Source: Planctomycetota bacterium
GTDB taxonomy: Bacteria; Planctomycetota; UBA1135; UBA2386
NCBI GenBank assembly: GCA_947455805.1
Contig: CANGSN010000018.1
Location: 1 to 15,524, forward strand
Length of the DNA stretch: 15,524 bases
Direction: 5' to 3'
The notes beneath the pieces were generated by a model, which was not told where the DNA came from, did not search any database, and saw nothing but the letters and a program-made list of their open reading frames with translations. Shown here in pieces: positions 1-6,670 of this stretch (positions are counted from its first letter, which is position 1; each line of letters opens with the position of its first letter). Position numbers and translations under genes: made by a program.

Positions 1-663
1 GCCGTCGCCGACCTCGCGGCGAAGCCGCTCGGTCCAGTGGTCGAGCACGGCCACGATCGCGAGGCGCAGGCGCTCGACCTCGTCGTCGCGAAGGCGCGAC
101 GTCAGCGTCACCGGCGACAGCCGCGCCGCGTGCAGGATCTCGTCGCTGTAGGCGTTGCCGATGCCGCTGAACAGCGTCGGATCGGTGAGCGCGCGCTTCA
201 GCGTGCGGTTCTCGCGGCGCAGGCGCTCGGCGAACCGTTCGGAGCTCGCTCCGTGCACTTCGAGGCCGCCGCGGTCGAAGGCGCGCAGCGCGTCGCGGCC
301 CTGCACCACGTGCAGCGACGCGCGCCTCTTGGTGCCGGCCTCGGTCAGCACCAGCGAACCGTTGGCGAAGTCGAACGCGGCGAGGTCGATGCGGCTCGCC
401 AGCTTCTTCTCGTTCGCGTACCAGTGCAGCCGGCCGGCGATCATCAGGTGCAGCACGAGGTGGAGCTCGTCGCCGAAGTCGAACACGAGGCGCTTGCCGA
501 GCCGTTCGACCTGCTGCAGCGTGCGCCCGACGAGTTCGGTGATCGGCGGCGCCACCGAGCGCAGCAGGAACGGACTGCGGATGCGCACGTCGAGCAGGCG
601 CTGGCCGCCGAGCGTGGCGACGAGGCGTTCCTGGTAGACGGTGACGTCGGGCAGTTCGGGCAT
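1..663 (-). CDS. mutM: Formamidopyrimidine-DNA glycosylase (Fpg/Nei family), 3' end outside window
   Basis: Bifunctional base-excision repair glycosylase/AP lyase that removes oxidised purines such as 8-oxoguanine. The frame is open for 221 codons from an ATG at 663 to base 1 without a stop, so the C-terminal part, including any zinc finger, lies outside the window. The N-terminus MPELPDV carries the catalytic Pro (P2, N-terminal after Met removal) and E3. GKRLVF supplies the conserved Lys (K57), and LHLMIAGRL around residue 74 matches the family's HLGMSGRL region. The helix-two-turn-helix DNA-binding segment with GIGNAYSDEIL is at about 167-177. The segment TKRRASL (111-117) replaces the usual RRFG-type loop, so this may be an atypical Fpg/Nei branch and the lesion preference is uncertain. 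No Shine-Dalgarno sequence is visible. It is divergent from the pyrophosphatase gene. Confidence 0.93.
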   Translation of the reverse strand, partial: MPELPDVTVYQERLVATLGGQRLLDVRIRSPFLLRSVAPPITELVGRTLQQVERLGKRLVFDFGDELHLVLHLMIAGRLHWYANEKKLASRIDLAAFDFANGSLVLTEAGTKRRASLHVVQGRDALRAFDRGGLEVHGASSERFAERLRRENRTLKRALTDPTLFSGIGNAYSDEILHAARLSPVTLTSRLRDDEVERLRLAIVAVLDHWTERLRREVGDG

Positions 664-730
664 GCGTGCTGCTTCGATGGCACGGCGAGGTCGCGGTGCG
701 GCGGCTCGCTCGCGAACCTTGTGCGAGCGA

Positions 731-736
731 ACTCTA
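731..736 (-). promoter_or_regulatory. Possible -10 box of the glycosylase gene
   Basis: On the minus strand this reads TAGAGT, followed by TCGCTCGC, 67 bases upstream of the glycosylase ATG. No convincing -35 is seen 16-18 bases further up. It is suggested mainly by resemblance to other TANNNT boxes in this window. Confidence 0.2.
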
Positions 737-756
737 GCACCGCGGCTACGGCTCCC

Positions 757-762
757 TATCCT
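757..762 (+). promoter_or_regulatory. Possible -10 box of the pyrophosphatase gene
   Basis: TATCCT lies 11 bases before the ppa ATG at 774 and is followed by GCTCGCCC. Nearly the same string, TATCCTGTTCGACC, precedes the 190-aa protein gene on the other strand (near 10149). No -35 match is evident. If used, the transcript would have a leader of only a few bases, consistent with the missing Shine-Dalgarno sequence. Confidence 0.3.
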
Positions 763-773
763 GCTCGCCCGCC

Positions 774-1391
774 ATGTCCTTCCCCGAACCGTTCTACAGC
801 TGGCGTCCGCATCCCTGGCACGGCATCGCGCCGGGGCCGAAGCCGCCGGAGATCGTGCAGGCCTACGTCGAGATCACCCCGTTCGACCTCGTGAAGTACG
901 AGATCGACAAGGTGAACGGCTTCCTGCGCGTCGACCGTCCGCAGCGCACCAGCAGCCAGCCGCCGAGCCTCTACGGCTTCATCCCGCGCACGCTGTGCGG
1001 CCGCCGCGTCGGCAACCTGACGCCCGGCGCCAAGAAGGGCGACGGCGACCCGCTCGACATCTGCGTGCTCAGCGAGCGCCCGATCAACGCGCGCGAGATC
1101 CTGGTCAAGGCCAAGGTCATCGGCGGCCTGACGATGCTCGACAACGGCGAGGCCGACGACAAGATCGTGGCCGTGCTGTCGAACGACTTCGTCTGGGGCG
1201 ACGTCGAGGACCTGGCGCAGCTGCCGAGCGTGCTGGTCGAACGCCTGCGCCACTACTTCTCGACCTACAAGCTGCTGCCGGACACGACGCCGCTGGCGAT
1301 CACGCCCTACGACAAGGCGCGCGCGCACCAGGTCATCACCGCGGCGATGCACGACTACCACGAGGTCTACGGCGGTCCGCTGGTGTCGTGA
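774..1391 (+). CDS. ppa: Inorganic pyrophosphatase, family I
   Basis: Soluble Mg-dependent enzyme hydrolysing pyrophosphate to phosphate, which pulls biosynthetic reactions such as tRNA charging and nucleic acid synthesis forward. The protein has 205 aa, somewhat longer than the roughly 175 aa of E. coli Ppa, with extra residues at both ends. Family landmarks are clear: KYEID at 41-45, YGFIP at 67-71, the metal-binding signature GDGDPLDICV at 89-98 (D90, D92, D95), and a second acidic cluster DNGEADDKI at 123-131 (D123, D128). The ATG at 774 is the first start that keeps the whole fold, and no Shine-Dalgarno sequence precedes it. The gene stands alone: divergent from the DNA glycosylase and convergent with the sugar operon. 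Confidence 0.96.
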   Translation: MSFPEPFYSWRPHPWHGIAPGPKPPEIVQAYVEITPFDLVKYEIDKVNGFLRVDRPQRTSSQPPSLYGFIPRTLCGRRVGNLTPGAKKGDGDPLDICVLSERPINAREILVKAKVIGGLTMLDNGEADDKIVAVLSNDFVWGDVEDLAQLPSVLVERLRHYFSTYKLLPDTTPLAITPYDKARAHQVITAAMHDYHEVYGGPLVS

Positions 1392-1426
1392 CACCACGCG
1401 GGACTCGGCGCCGGAGCTCGGACTAC

Positions 1427-1465
1427 GGACCAGATCAGCGGACCAGATCAGCGGACCTGATCACC
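1427..1465 (+). repeat. 13-bp tandem triplet in a convergent intergenic region
   Basis: Three head-to-tail copies: GGACCAGATCAGC (1427-1439), an identical copy (1440-1452), and the variant GGACCTGATCACC (1453-1465). Copies 2 and 3 also form a small inverted repeat, GATCAG (1446-1451) with CTGATC (1457-1462), around a 5-base loop. It lies between the stop codons of ppa and the methyltransferase gene, which are only 82 bases apart. It could act as a weak bidirectional terminator, but no T-tract follows on either strand. Confidence 0.6.
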
Positions 1466-1473
1466 GGCCTCGT

Positions 1474-2232
1474 TCACTTGGGCCGGCGCGCAAGGCACAG
1501 CACCGACGAACCGAACGGCAGCGGCAGCGCGCGCAGCCAGTGGCGTTCGGCCGCGAGCACCGAGGCCAGCAGCTTGCCGACGAAGCCCGGATCGTGACCG
1601 AGGTCGCCGTGCGCGCTGCTGGCGCGGGTGCCGCGCAGCCGCTGCAGCGAGCGCAGCAGCAAGGCCGGCACGAACGTCACCACGTTCTGGTAGCTGCAGC
1701 GCTCGATCTGCAGTCCGGTCGCTGCGACCGCCGCGCGGAACTCGCGCCGACGGAAGCGCCGCGCGCCGTGCACGACGCGGTCGTGGTCGCCGTAGAGGAA
1801 CGGGAACGCCGGCTCGCGCAGCAGCATGACGCCGCCGGGCCGCACCAGCTTCGCCAGCGAGGCGATGGTCCCGCGCCAGTCGGTCACCGCTTCGTGGTAG
1901 AGCACCTCGAAGCACGTCACCACGTCGAAGCTGCCGTCGGCGAACGGCAACTCGGTCAGGCTGCCGCGCACCAACCGTTCGTGGCCCCGCTGTCGGCAGT
2001 GCTGCAGCGCGCGCGGCTCGCGATCGAGGCCGGTGGCGAGGCCGAGACCGGCGTGCCAGACGAGATTGCGCCCGGTGCCACAACCGGCGTCGAGCGTGCA
2101 CACCGACGGCGCCCCCGCGGGCCGGGCGCCGAGCGCACGCCGCACCAGGCTCTCGGCGATCGCACGGTTGCCCACATACCACCAGTGCGCGTCCTCGGTG
2201 GCGCGCATCGCGTCGTAGTGGTCGTGCTGCAT
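1474..2232 (-). CDS. Class I SAM-dependent methyltransferase, last gene of sugar operon
   Basis: Predicted small-molecule methyltransferase of 252 aa (methyltransferase 11/12-like fold). The N-terminus has HWWYVGNRAI (16-25), a segment I associate with methyltransferases of glycan clusters. SAM motif I is LDAGCGTGRN (47-56), followed by the acidic D70 after strand 2, FDVVTCFEVLYH (102-113) as motif II and LVRPGG (129-134) as motif III. The substrate cannot be read from sequence; from its place behind an aminotransferase and an epimerase it may methylate an amino sugar or another position of the same sugar. The ATG at 2232 overlaps the aminotransferase TGA by one base (TGATG), implying translational coupling. 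The same frame stays open far upstream, but that extension lies inside the aminotransferase gene and is an artefact. Confidence 0.88.
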   Translation of the reverse strand: MQHDHYDAMRATEDAHWWYVGNRAIAESLVRRALGARPAGAPSVCTLDAGCGTGRNLVWHAGLGLATGLDREPRALQHCRQRGHERLVRGSLTELPFADGSFDVVTCFEVLYHEAVTDWRGTIASLAKLVRPGGVMLLREPAFPFLYGDHDRVVHGARRFRRREFRAAVAATGLQIERCSYQNVVTFVPALLLRSLQRLRGTRASSAHGDLGHDPGFVGKLLASVLAAERHWLRALPLPFGSSVLCLARRPK

Positions 2233-3362
2233 CAGCGCACCACGGCGGCGACGGCGGCGGCGACGCGCTGGACGGCGTCTTCGCCGAGCTCCGGCCACAT
2301 CGGCAGCGACAGCACCTCGCGCGCCAGCGCCTCGCTGTGTGGCAGGCTCTGTTGCGCACCGGGCAGCGCCGCGTAGGCGCGCATGCGATGGATCGCGTGC
2401 GGGTAGTGCACGCCGGTCATGACGCCACGCGCTCGCAGTTCGTCGCGCACACGGTCGCGATCGGCGACACGCACCACGTAGAGGTGGTAGCCGTGCGCGA
2501 CGTCGGCGGCCGCGACCACGCGCGGCACGTGCGGCGGCAGCGAACGGTCGTACAGAGCCGCCAGCGCCCGCCGCCGTTCGACCCACTGTGGCAGGTGCGG
2601 CAGCTTGACGCCGAGGATCGCCGCCTGGATCGGGTCGAGCCGGCTGTTGATGCCGTCGCGTTCCGCGTAGTAGGCGCCGGCGAAGCCGTACATGCGATGG
2701 CTGCGCAGACGCTCGGCCAGCTGCGCATCGCGCGTCAGGCAGGCGCCGCCGTCGCCGTAGGCCCCGAGGTTCTTGGTCGGGTAGAACGAATAGGCGGCGA
2801 TGTCGCCGAACGTGCCCGCCGGCCGGCCCCGCAGGGTCGCCCCTTGCGCTTGCGCACAATCCTCGACGATGGCGATGCCGCGACCGGCGACGACGGTCCG
2901 CAACCGATCGACGTCGACCATGTTGCCGTAGAGGTGCACCGGGACGACGACCTTGGTGCGCTTGCCCAGCGCCGCAGCGACCTGCTCGAGGTCCATCAGA
3001 GCGGTGCGCGGGTCGACGTCGACGAACACCGGCATCGCCCCCACCATGCGGATCGCGCTGACGGTCGGCACCGCGGTGTTCGCCACGGTGACGATCTCGT
3101 CGCCTGGCTGCACGCCGAGGGCGAGGAACGCGATCACCAGCGCGTCGGTGCCGCTGTTGACGCCGACCGCGTGGCCACCGCCGTGCGCCTCTGCGAAGGC
3201 ACGTTCGAAGGCTTCGACCTCGCCGCCGAGGATCAGCGTGCCGGAGTCGAGCACGCGGTCGATGGCGGCGAGCATCTGCGCGCGCAGCGGCTTGAGCTGG
3301 GCGCGATAGTCGAACATCGGAACGTCCGGGATCGGACCGTCTTGCTTGGCCGCTTCGGTCAT
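2232..3362 (-). CDS. DegT/DnrJ/EryC1/StrS-family PLP sugar aminotransferase
   Basis: PLP-dependent enzyme of 376 aa, predicted to transfer an amino group from glutamate or glutamine to a keto group on a nucleotide-linked sugar. Visible landmarks are the phosphate-binding NSGTDAL at 69-75, VEDCAQ at 166-171 with the Asp (D168) that pairs with the pyridine nitrogen, and SFYPTKNLGAYGDGG at 192-206 with the Schiff-base lysine K197. INSRLDPIQAAIL (238-250) is typical of the family. Full length is normal. Start ATG at 3362 overlaps the upstream epimerase stop in an ATGA junction; an internal Met at residue 16 is a less likely start. It resembles the ArnB/DesV/FdtB group, but the ring position aminated cannot be determined here. 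Confidence 0.95.
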   Translation of the reverse strand: MTEAAKQDGPIPDVPMFDYRAQLKPLRAQMLAAIDRVLDSGTLILGGEVEAFERAFAEAHGGGHAVGVNSGTDALVIAFLALGVQPGDEIVTVANTAVPTVSAIRMVGAMPVFVDVDPRTALMDLEQVAAALGKRTKVVVPVHLYGNMVDVDRLRTVVAGRGIAIVEDCAQAQGATLRGRPAGTFGDIAAYSFYPTKNLGAYGDGGACLTRDAQLAERLRSHRMYGFAGAYYAERDGINSRLDPIQAAILGVKLPHLPQWVERRRALAALYDRSLPPHVPRVVAAADVAHGYHLYVVRVADRDRVRDELRARGVMTGVHYPHAIHRMRAYAALPGAQQSLPHSEALAREVLSLPMWPELGEDAVQRVAAAVAAVVR

Positions 3363-4342
3363 CGCAGGTAGTGCTCGGCGTGCTGCCGGAAGAAGGCGAT
3401 CGTCTGTGCCAGGCCCTCTGGCAGCGTCGTGCGCGGCCGCCAGCCGGTCAGCTCGTGGAAGCGCGACCAGTCGCCGACGTAGTCGCCGATGTCGATGATC
3501 TTGCGATCGGCCGGGAACGGGACGTGCCGGAACTCGAACCGGCAATGCTGTTGCAGAATGCCGAGCACGTCGTTCAACGACCACGGCTTGGTGCCGCCGA
3601 GGTTGAGCACGCGACCGTAGCAGGCCTGCGTCACCGCCGCCTGCATCATGGCGGCCACGACGTCGTCGACGTGGTGGAAGTCGCGGCGCTGCTCGCCGGT
3701 GCCGAACACGTCGATCGGCAGCCCCTTGAGCGCCCGGTAGAGGAAGATGCCGATGAAGCCCTGGGCAGTGTTGCGGATCTGCTGCCGCGGCCCGTAGGTG
3801 TTGGTCAGCCGCAGCACGACCGAGCGCAGGTCGTAGGTTCGGTGATACAGCAGGTGGTAGTACTCGGCGGCGAGCTTGTTGATGCCGTTGACGTCGATCG
3901 GCACCGTCGGGTGGTCCTCGTCGACCGGCAAGCGCTTGGCGATGCCGTAGACCTGCCGCGTCGACGCATAGACCAGCACCGCGTCCTTCGCTTCGTGCCG
4001 GCAGGCCTCGACCAGGTTGATCGTCGACACGCAGTTGGTGCCGAGGTCGAGCTCGGGGTCGCGCATGCTGTCGCCGTGGCTGACCTGACCGGCGAGGTGG
4101 AAGACGAACTCCTGGCCCCGCACCAGATGGCGCAGCGTCGCCTCGTCGCGCAGGTCGCTGAGGTTGACGTGCACGGCCTCGGCGATGTCGGCGATGTTGT
4201 AGTGGTCGCCGCCGTGCGTGCGGATCAACGCGTCGACGATGGTCACGCTCGCCCCGGCCTGCACCAGCGCGTGCGCCAGGTTGCTGCCGATGAAGCCGAG
4301 GCCACCGGTCACCAGGCACTTGCGGCCGGCGAACGGACTCAC
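3359..4342 (-). CDS. NAD-dependent nucleotide-sugar epimerase/dehydratase (extended SDR) with Asn at the Tyr position
   Basis: Extended short-chain dehydrogenase of 327 aa. The Rossmann nucleotide loop TGGLGFIG is at 12-19, FHLAGQ at 81-86, the strand carrying S127/T128 (VYASTRQVYG) at 124-133, and LRLTNTYGPR at 177-186. FGTGEQRRDFHHVDDVV (213-229) is the usual sugar-binding and C-terminal signature. The catalytic YxxxK motif reads N152-G-I-N-K156, so the normal proton-donor Tyr is replaced by Asn while Lys is kept. I recall similar NGINK variants among annotated UDP-glucose 4-epimerase-like proteins, but cannot verify that here. The start is GTG at 4342, overlapping the glycosyltransferase stop in a GTGA junction. 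It likely shapes or oxidises the sugar for the following aminotransferase. Confidence 0.9.
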   Translation of the reverse strand: MSPFAGRKCLVTGGLGFIGSNLAHALVQAGASVTIVDALIRTHGGDHYNIADIAEAVHVNLSDLRDEATLRHLVRGQEFVFHLAGQVSHGDSMRDPELDLGTNCVSTINLVEACRHEAKDAVLVYASTRQVYGIAKRLPVDEDHPTVPIDVNGINKLAAEYYHLLYHRTYDLRSVVLRLTNTYGPRQQIRNTAQGFIGIFLYRALKGLPIDVFGTGEQRRDFHHVDDVVAAMMQAAVTQACYGRVLNLGGTKPWSLNDVLGILQQHCRFEFRHVPFPADRKIIDIGDYVGDWSRFHELTGWRPRTTLPEGLAQTIAFFRQHAEHYLR

Positions 4343-5307
4343 GCATCCCTCCGCGGGGCCTGGCAGTTCACGCGGTGGCGCACGACGAACTGCGGGCGCC
4401 CCGAATCCTGCAGGTAGAGGCGACCGAGGTACTCGCCGATCAGGCCGAGCACCATCAACTGGATGCCCGCCAGCACCAGCATGCCCACCATCAACGACGC
4501 CCAGCCGCGCTCCAGGTCGGGGTGCTGGATGCGTTCCCACAGGAAGAACAGCGCCATGATGCAGCCGATCACGGCTACGGCGAGGCCGATCAGCGACGCC
4601 ACCCGCAATGGCAGCGCCGAGAACGTCGTGAACATGTTCAGCCACAACGCCACCAGCTTGCGCAGCGTGTAGCCGGACTTGCCATCGTGCCGGGCGTCGT
4701 GCCGGCACAGCACCGTCGTGTAGTTCTTGGTGACGCGCAGGATCAGCCCGTCGAGGTACGGGTAGGGCCCGCGGTAGCGGATCACCTCGTCGACGGTGAA
4801 GCGCGACAGCGCCTTGAAGGACGACAGATAGAGGTCGCGTGGCTTGCCGAGCATCCACGTCGCCATGCGATCGTTGAAGCTGCTGCCGAGATTGCGGAAC
4901 CAGTGGTGCTGCTTCTTTTCGTAGCATGACCAAGCGACGTCGTGGCCCGCGGCGATCGCCGCGACCAGCTTTTCGACCTCGCTCGGCGGGTTCTGGAAGT
5001 CGTCGTCGAGGATCACCACGGCGTCGCCGGTGCAGTGGTTCAGCCCGGCCATGACGGCGTTGTGTTCGCCGAAGTTGCGGGCTAGGTCGATGAAGCGCAC
5101 GTGCGGTCGTTCCGCCGCCAGCTGCCGGCAGACGGCGCCCGAGTGGTCCGGCGAGCCGTCGTTGACCAGCACGATCTCGAGCTCGCGACCGGCCGCTGCC
5201 GGTCCCGCCGCGGGCCCGGTCAGCGTGGTCTCGAGCGTCGCGCAGAGACGCCCGATGGTGTCCGCACCGCGATAAACCGGAATGACGACGGAGAGACGGC
5301 GGATCAC
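4339..5307 (-). CDS. Polyisoprenyl-phosphate glycosyltransferase (GT2, DPM1/ArnC/GtrB-like), first gene of sugar operon
   Basis: Membrane-associated GT-A enzyme of 322 aa, expected to move a sugar from a nucleotide donor to undecaprenyl phosphate on the cytoplasmic face. The N-terminal catalytic domain has LSVVIPVY (5-12), VNDGSPD (48-54, D50), ARNFGEHNAVMAGL (76-89) and the metal-binding DDDFQNPPSE (101-110). Two hydrophobic segments at about 235-257 and 268-292 form the membrane hairpin typical of DPM1-like bacterial enzymes. LIGEYLGRLY (289-298) is the common exit of the second helix. The start is GTG at 5307 (GTGATCCGCCGT); no in-frame start close by fits better. A sigma70-like promoter lies about 60 bases upstream. 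It leads four overlapping genes, so its donor is probably the sugar made by the next ones. Confidence 0.93.
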   Translation of the reverse strand: MIRRLSVVIPVYRGADTIGRLCATLETTLTGPAAGPAAAGRELEIVLVNDGSPDHSGAVCRQLAAERPHVRFIDLARNFGEHNAVMAGLNHCTGDAVVILDDDFQNPPSEVEKLVAAIAAGHDVAWSCYEKKQHHWFRNLGSSFNDRMATWMLGKPRDLYLSSFKALSRFTVDEVIRYRGPYPYLDGLILRVTKNYTTVLCRHDARHDGKSGYTLRKLVALWLNMFTTFSALPLRVASLIGLAVAVIGCIMALFFLWERIQHPDLERGWASLMVGMLVLAGIQLMVLGLIGEYLGRLYLQDSGRPQFVVRHRVNCQAPRRDA

Positions 5308-5366
5308 GCAGCGAGAGAAGCAGGATGGAGGAGCCCGGGCGAGGGGGTGGGCCGCGGGTTGGAAAG

Positions 5367-5395
5367 ACTATGTTCCGCCCCGTCGGGAGTGCCAA
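5367..5395 (-). promoter_or_regulatory. Candidate sigma70-type promoter of the sugar operon
   Basis: On the minus strand TTGGCA (5395-5390) and CATAGT (5372-5367) are separated by 17 bases. These are reasonable matches to TTGACA and TATAAT in very GC-rich DNA. Transcription would start roughly 50-55 bases ahead of the GTG at 5307. This is the best two-box promoter in the window. Its position also argues that trmB starts at 5445, not at the in-frame ATG at 5325. Confidence 0.4.
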
Positions 5396-5430
5396 GCGCG
5401 AGCATCGGCATTTCTCAGGTTGGTCCTGGC

Positions 5431-5436
5431 TATGCT
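5431..5436 (+). promoter_or_regulatory. Possible -10 box of trmB
   Basis: TATGCT ends 8 bases before the trmB ATG at 5445. No good -35 is present at the normal spacing. If functional, the mRNA would be leaderless or nearly so, which fits the lack of a Shine-Dalgarno sequence. Confidence 0.3.
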
Positions 5437-5444
5437 CGGGCGCG

Positions 5445-6155
5445 ATGTCGTCGTCCGAGTCGCTCCCGCCCACCCACAACCCGCGCATGCACCAAGGCGG
5501 GAAGCTGTCGTTCCGCAGCCGAGTCCAGGATCTGGACGACGATCCCGGCGATCGCCTCGTCATCGGCGGCAAGAACCCGCCGACCATGCTCGAACTGGCA
5601 CCGGCCGGCTACGACGACCTCGAGATCGAGGTCGGCTCCGGCAAGGGTGCGTTCCTGCTGGCGGCAACCGAGGTCAAGCCCGACACCTTCCTGCTCGGCA
5701 TCGAAGCGGCGACCGGCTACGCGTCGCTGGCGGCGACGAAGCTGAAGCAGAGCGGGCGCCGGAACGGCCTTCTCCTGGTCGACAACGGCAAGCTGTTCCT
5801 GCAGGACCGCGTCGACGAAGCGCAGCTGGCGGCCGTGCACGTCTACTTCCCGGATCCGTGGCCGAAGCGTCGCCACGCCGGGCGCCGGTTCTTCACGCCG
5901 GACGTCGTGCCGGTGCTGGCGCGCGCGATCCGCGACGGCGGCTTCCTCTACTTCGCGTCGGACAACGCCGCCTACTCCGGCCAGGTCGCGCGCGTCATGG
6001 GCGCCGCGGTCGACTTCGTGCGCGACGAGCAGGAAGAAGCGCGCGTGCGCGCCGCCGGCCAAGGCCACGCCTTCAGCCCGACCAACTTCGAGCGCAAGTA
6101 CCTCGAGCAGGGCCGCGTGATCCGCCGCTATGCGTTCCGGCGGCACCCACGATGA
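5445..6155 (+). CDS. trmB: tRNA (guanine-N7-)-methyltransferase TrmB
   Basis: SAM-dependent enzyme that methylates N7 of G46 in the tRNA variable loop; 236 aa from the chosen start. Motif I is EVGSGKGAFL (62-71), with the acidic residue after strand 2 in GIEAA (85-89). The diagnostic motif VYFPDPWPKRRH is at 133-144 and the C-terminal TNFERKYLEQG, with its conserved T/E, at 213-223. The frame is open 40 codons further up to 5325, but that stretch is low-quality coding sequence, overlaps the candidate promoter of the divergent sugar operon and is not conserved in the family, so ATG 5445 is preferred. The stop overlaps the next gene's start in ATGA, indicating a two-gene operon. Confidence 0.95.
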   Translation: MSSSESLPPTHNPRMHQGGKLSFRSRVQDLDDDPGDRLVIGGKNPPTMLELAPAGYDDLEIEVGSGKGAFLLAATEVKPDTFLLGIEAATGYASLAATKLKQSGRRNGLLLVDNGKLFLQDRVDEAQLAAVHVYFPDPWPKRRHAGRRFFTPDVVPVLARAIRDGGFLYFASDNAAYSGQVARVMGAAVDFVRDEQEEARVRAAGQGHAFSPTNFERKYLEQGRVIRRYAFRRHPR

Positions 6156-6490
6156 CAGCACCCGCGACACGCTGGGTCGACGTCGGCGCCGTCGCCGACC
6201 TGAAGTTCGGCCCCGGGGCGCCGGTGCGCATCGACGGCCACTGGGTGGCGCTGTTCCAGCTCGACGGCGAACTGCTGGCGATCGACAACAACTGCCCGCA
6301 CGCCAGCGCGCCGCTGTGCGACGGCACCGTGCTCGCCGGCAAGGTCGTCTGCTTCCTGCACTGCTGGGAGTTCGACCTGCGCACCGGTGCATGCGACATC
6401 GGGCCGGAATGGAACGTGCGCCGCTACGCCGTGCGCCGCGACGGCGAGCGTGTGCTGGTGGAATGGCCGGGGCCGCCGAGATCGGCGTGA
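6152..6490 (+). CDS. Small Rieske [2Fe-2S] protein (NirD/ferredoxin-like)
   Basis: Single-domain Rieske protein of 112 aa with the two-part cluster motif intact: C48-P-H50 and C67-F-L-H70, separated by 16 residues. These would ligate a [2Fe-2S] cluster through two Cys and two His. Extra cysteines at 56, 71 and 81 are not part of the canonical set. There is no signal peptide or membrane anchor, so it is cytosolic and more like the soluble ferredoxin or NirD type than the bc1-complex subunit. The ATG at 6152 overlaps the trmB stop (ATGA), so the two genes are co-translated. No oxygenase or reductase partner is encoded in the window, so its electron-transfer partner is unknown. Confidence 0.92.
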   Translation: MTAPATRWVDVGAVADLKFGPGAPVRIDGHWVALFQLDGELLAIDNNCPHASAPLCDGTVLAGKVVCFLHCWEFDLRTGACDIGPEWNVRRYAVRRDGERVLVEWPGPPRSA

Positions 6491-6604
6491 ACCGTGCCAC
6501 ACCGGCCGCGCGCTCCGGCTGACCCGATCGCGATGGACACGGTGGTCAACGCAGGTGCCGGCCCGACGGCGCCGACGCCCCCGGTCTTCGTCTTCGCGGC
6601 CGCT

Positions 6605-6638
6605 CAGAGGCTGAGAGAGAATCCTCTCGAAGCCTCTG
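6605..6638. terminator. Hairpin 1 of a three-hairpin convergent intergenic region
   Basis: CAGAGGCT (6605-6612) pairs with AGCCTCTG (6631-6638), and the stem continues inward as GAGAG (6613-6617) with CTCTC (6624-6628), leaving a 2-base bulge and a short loop. That gives about 13 base pairs. No U-tract follows, so it may be a factor-dependent or structural terminator or an mRNA 3'-end stabiliser. Confidence 0.5.
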
Positions 6639-6639
6639 C

Positions 6640-6659
6640 GCGGCTGCGAATGCAGCCGC
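6640..6659. terminator. Hairpin 2, perfect 8-bp stem
   Basis: GCGGCTGC (6640-6647) and GCAGCCGC (6652-6659) form a perfect stem with a GAAT tetraloop. It follows hairpin 1 after one base. Confidence 0.5.
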
Positions 6660-6670
6660 CAACCATGATC

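Noticed and set aside
1474..2859. 461-aa minus-strand reading frame containing the methyltransferase
   Set aside because: Only the last 252 residues from ATG 2232 are methyltransferase-like; the upstream part lies in the wrong frame of the aminotransferase gene.
5325..5444. 40-residue N-terminal extension of TrmB
   Set aside because: Not seen in the family, low-complexity, and overlaps the candidate promoter of the divergent operon; ATG 5445 is preferred.
3359..5587. 742-aa minus-strand frame that would fuse a long N-terminal part to the epimerase
   Set aside because: The extra part is Arg/Pro/Ala-rich shadow of the glycosyltransferase gene and continues past its promoter. The GTG at 4342 gives a normal SDR start.
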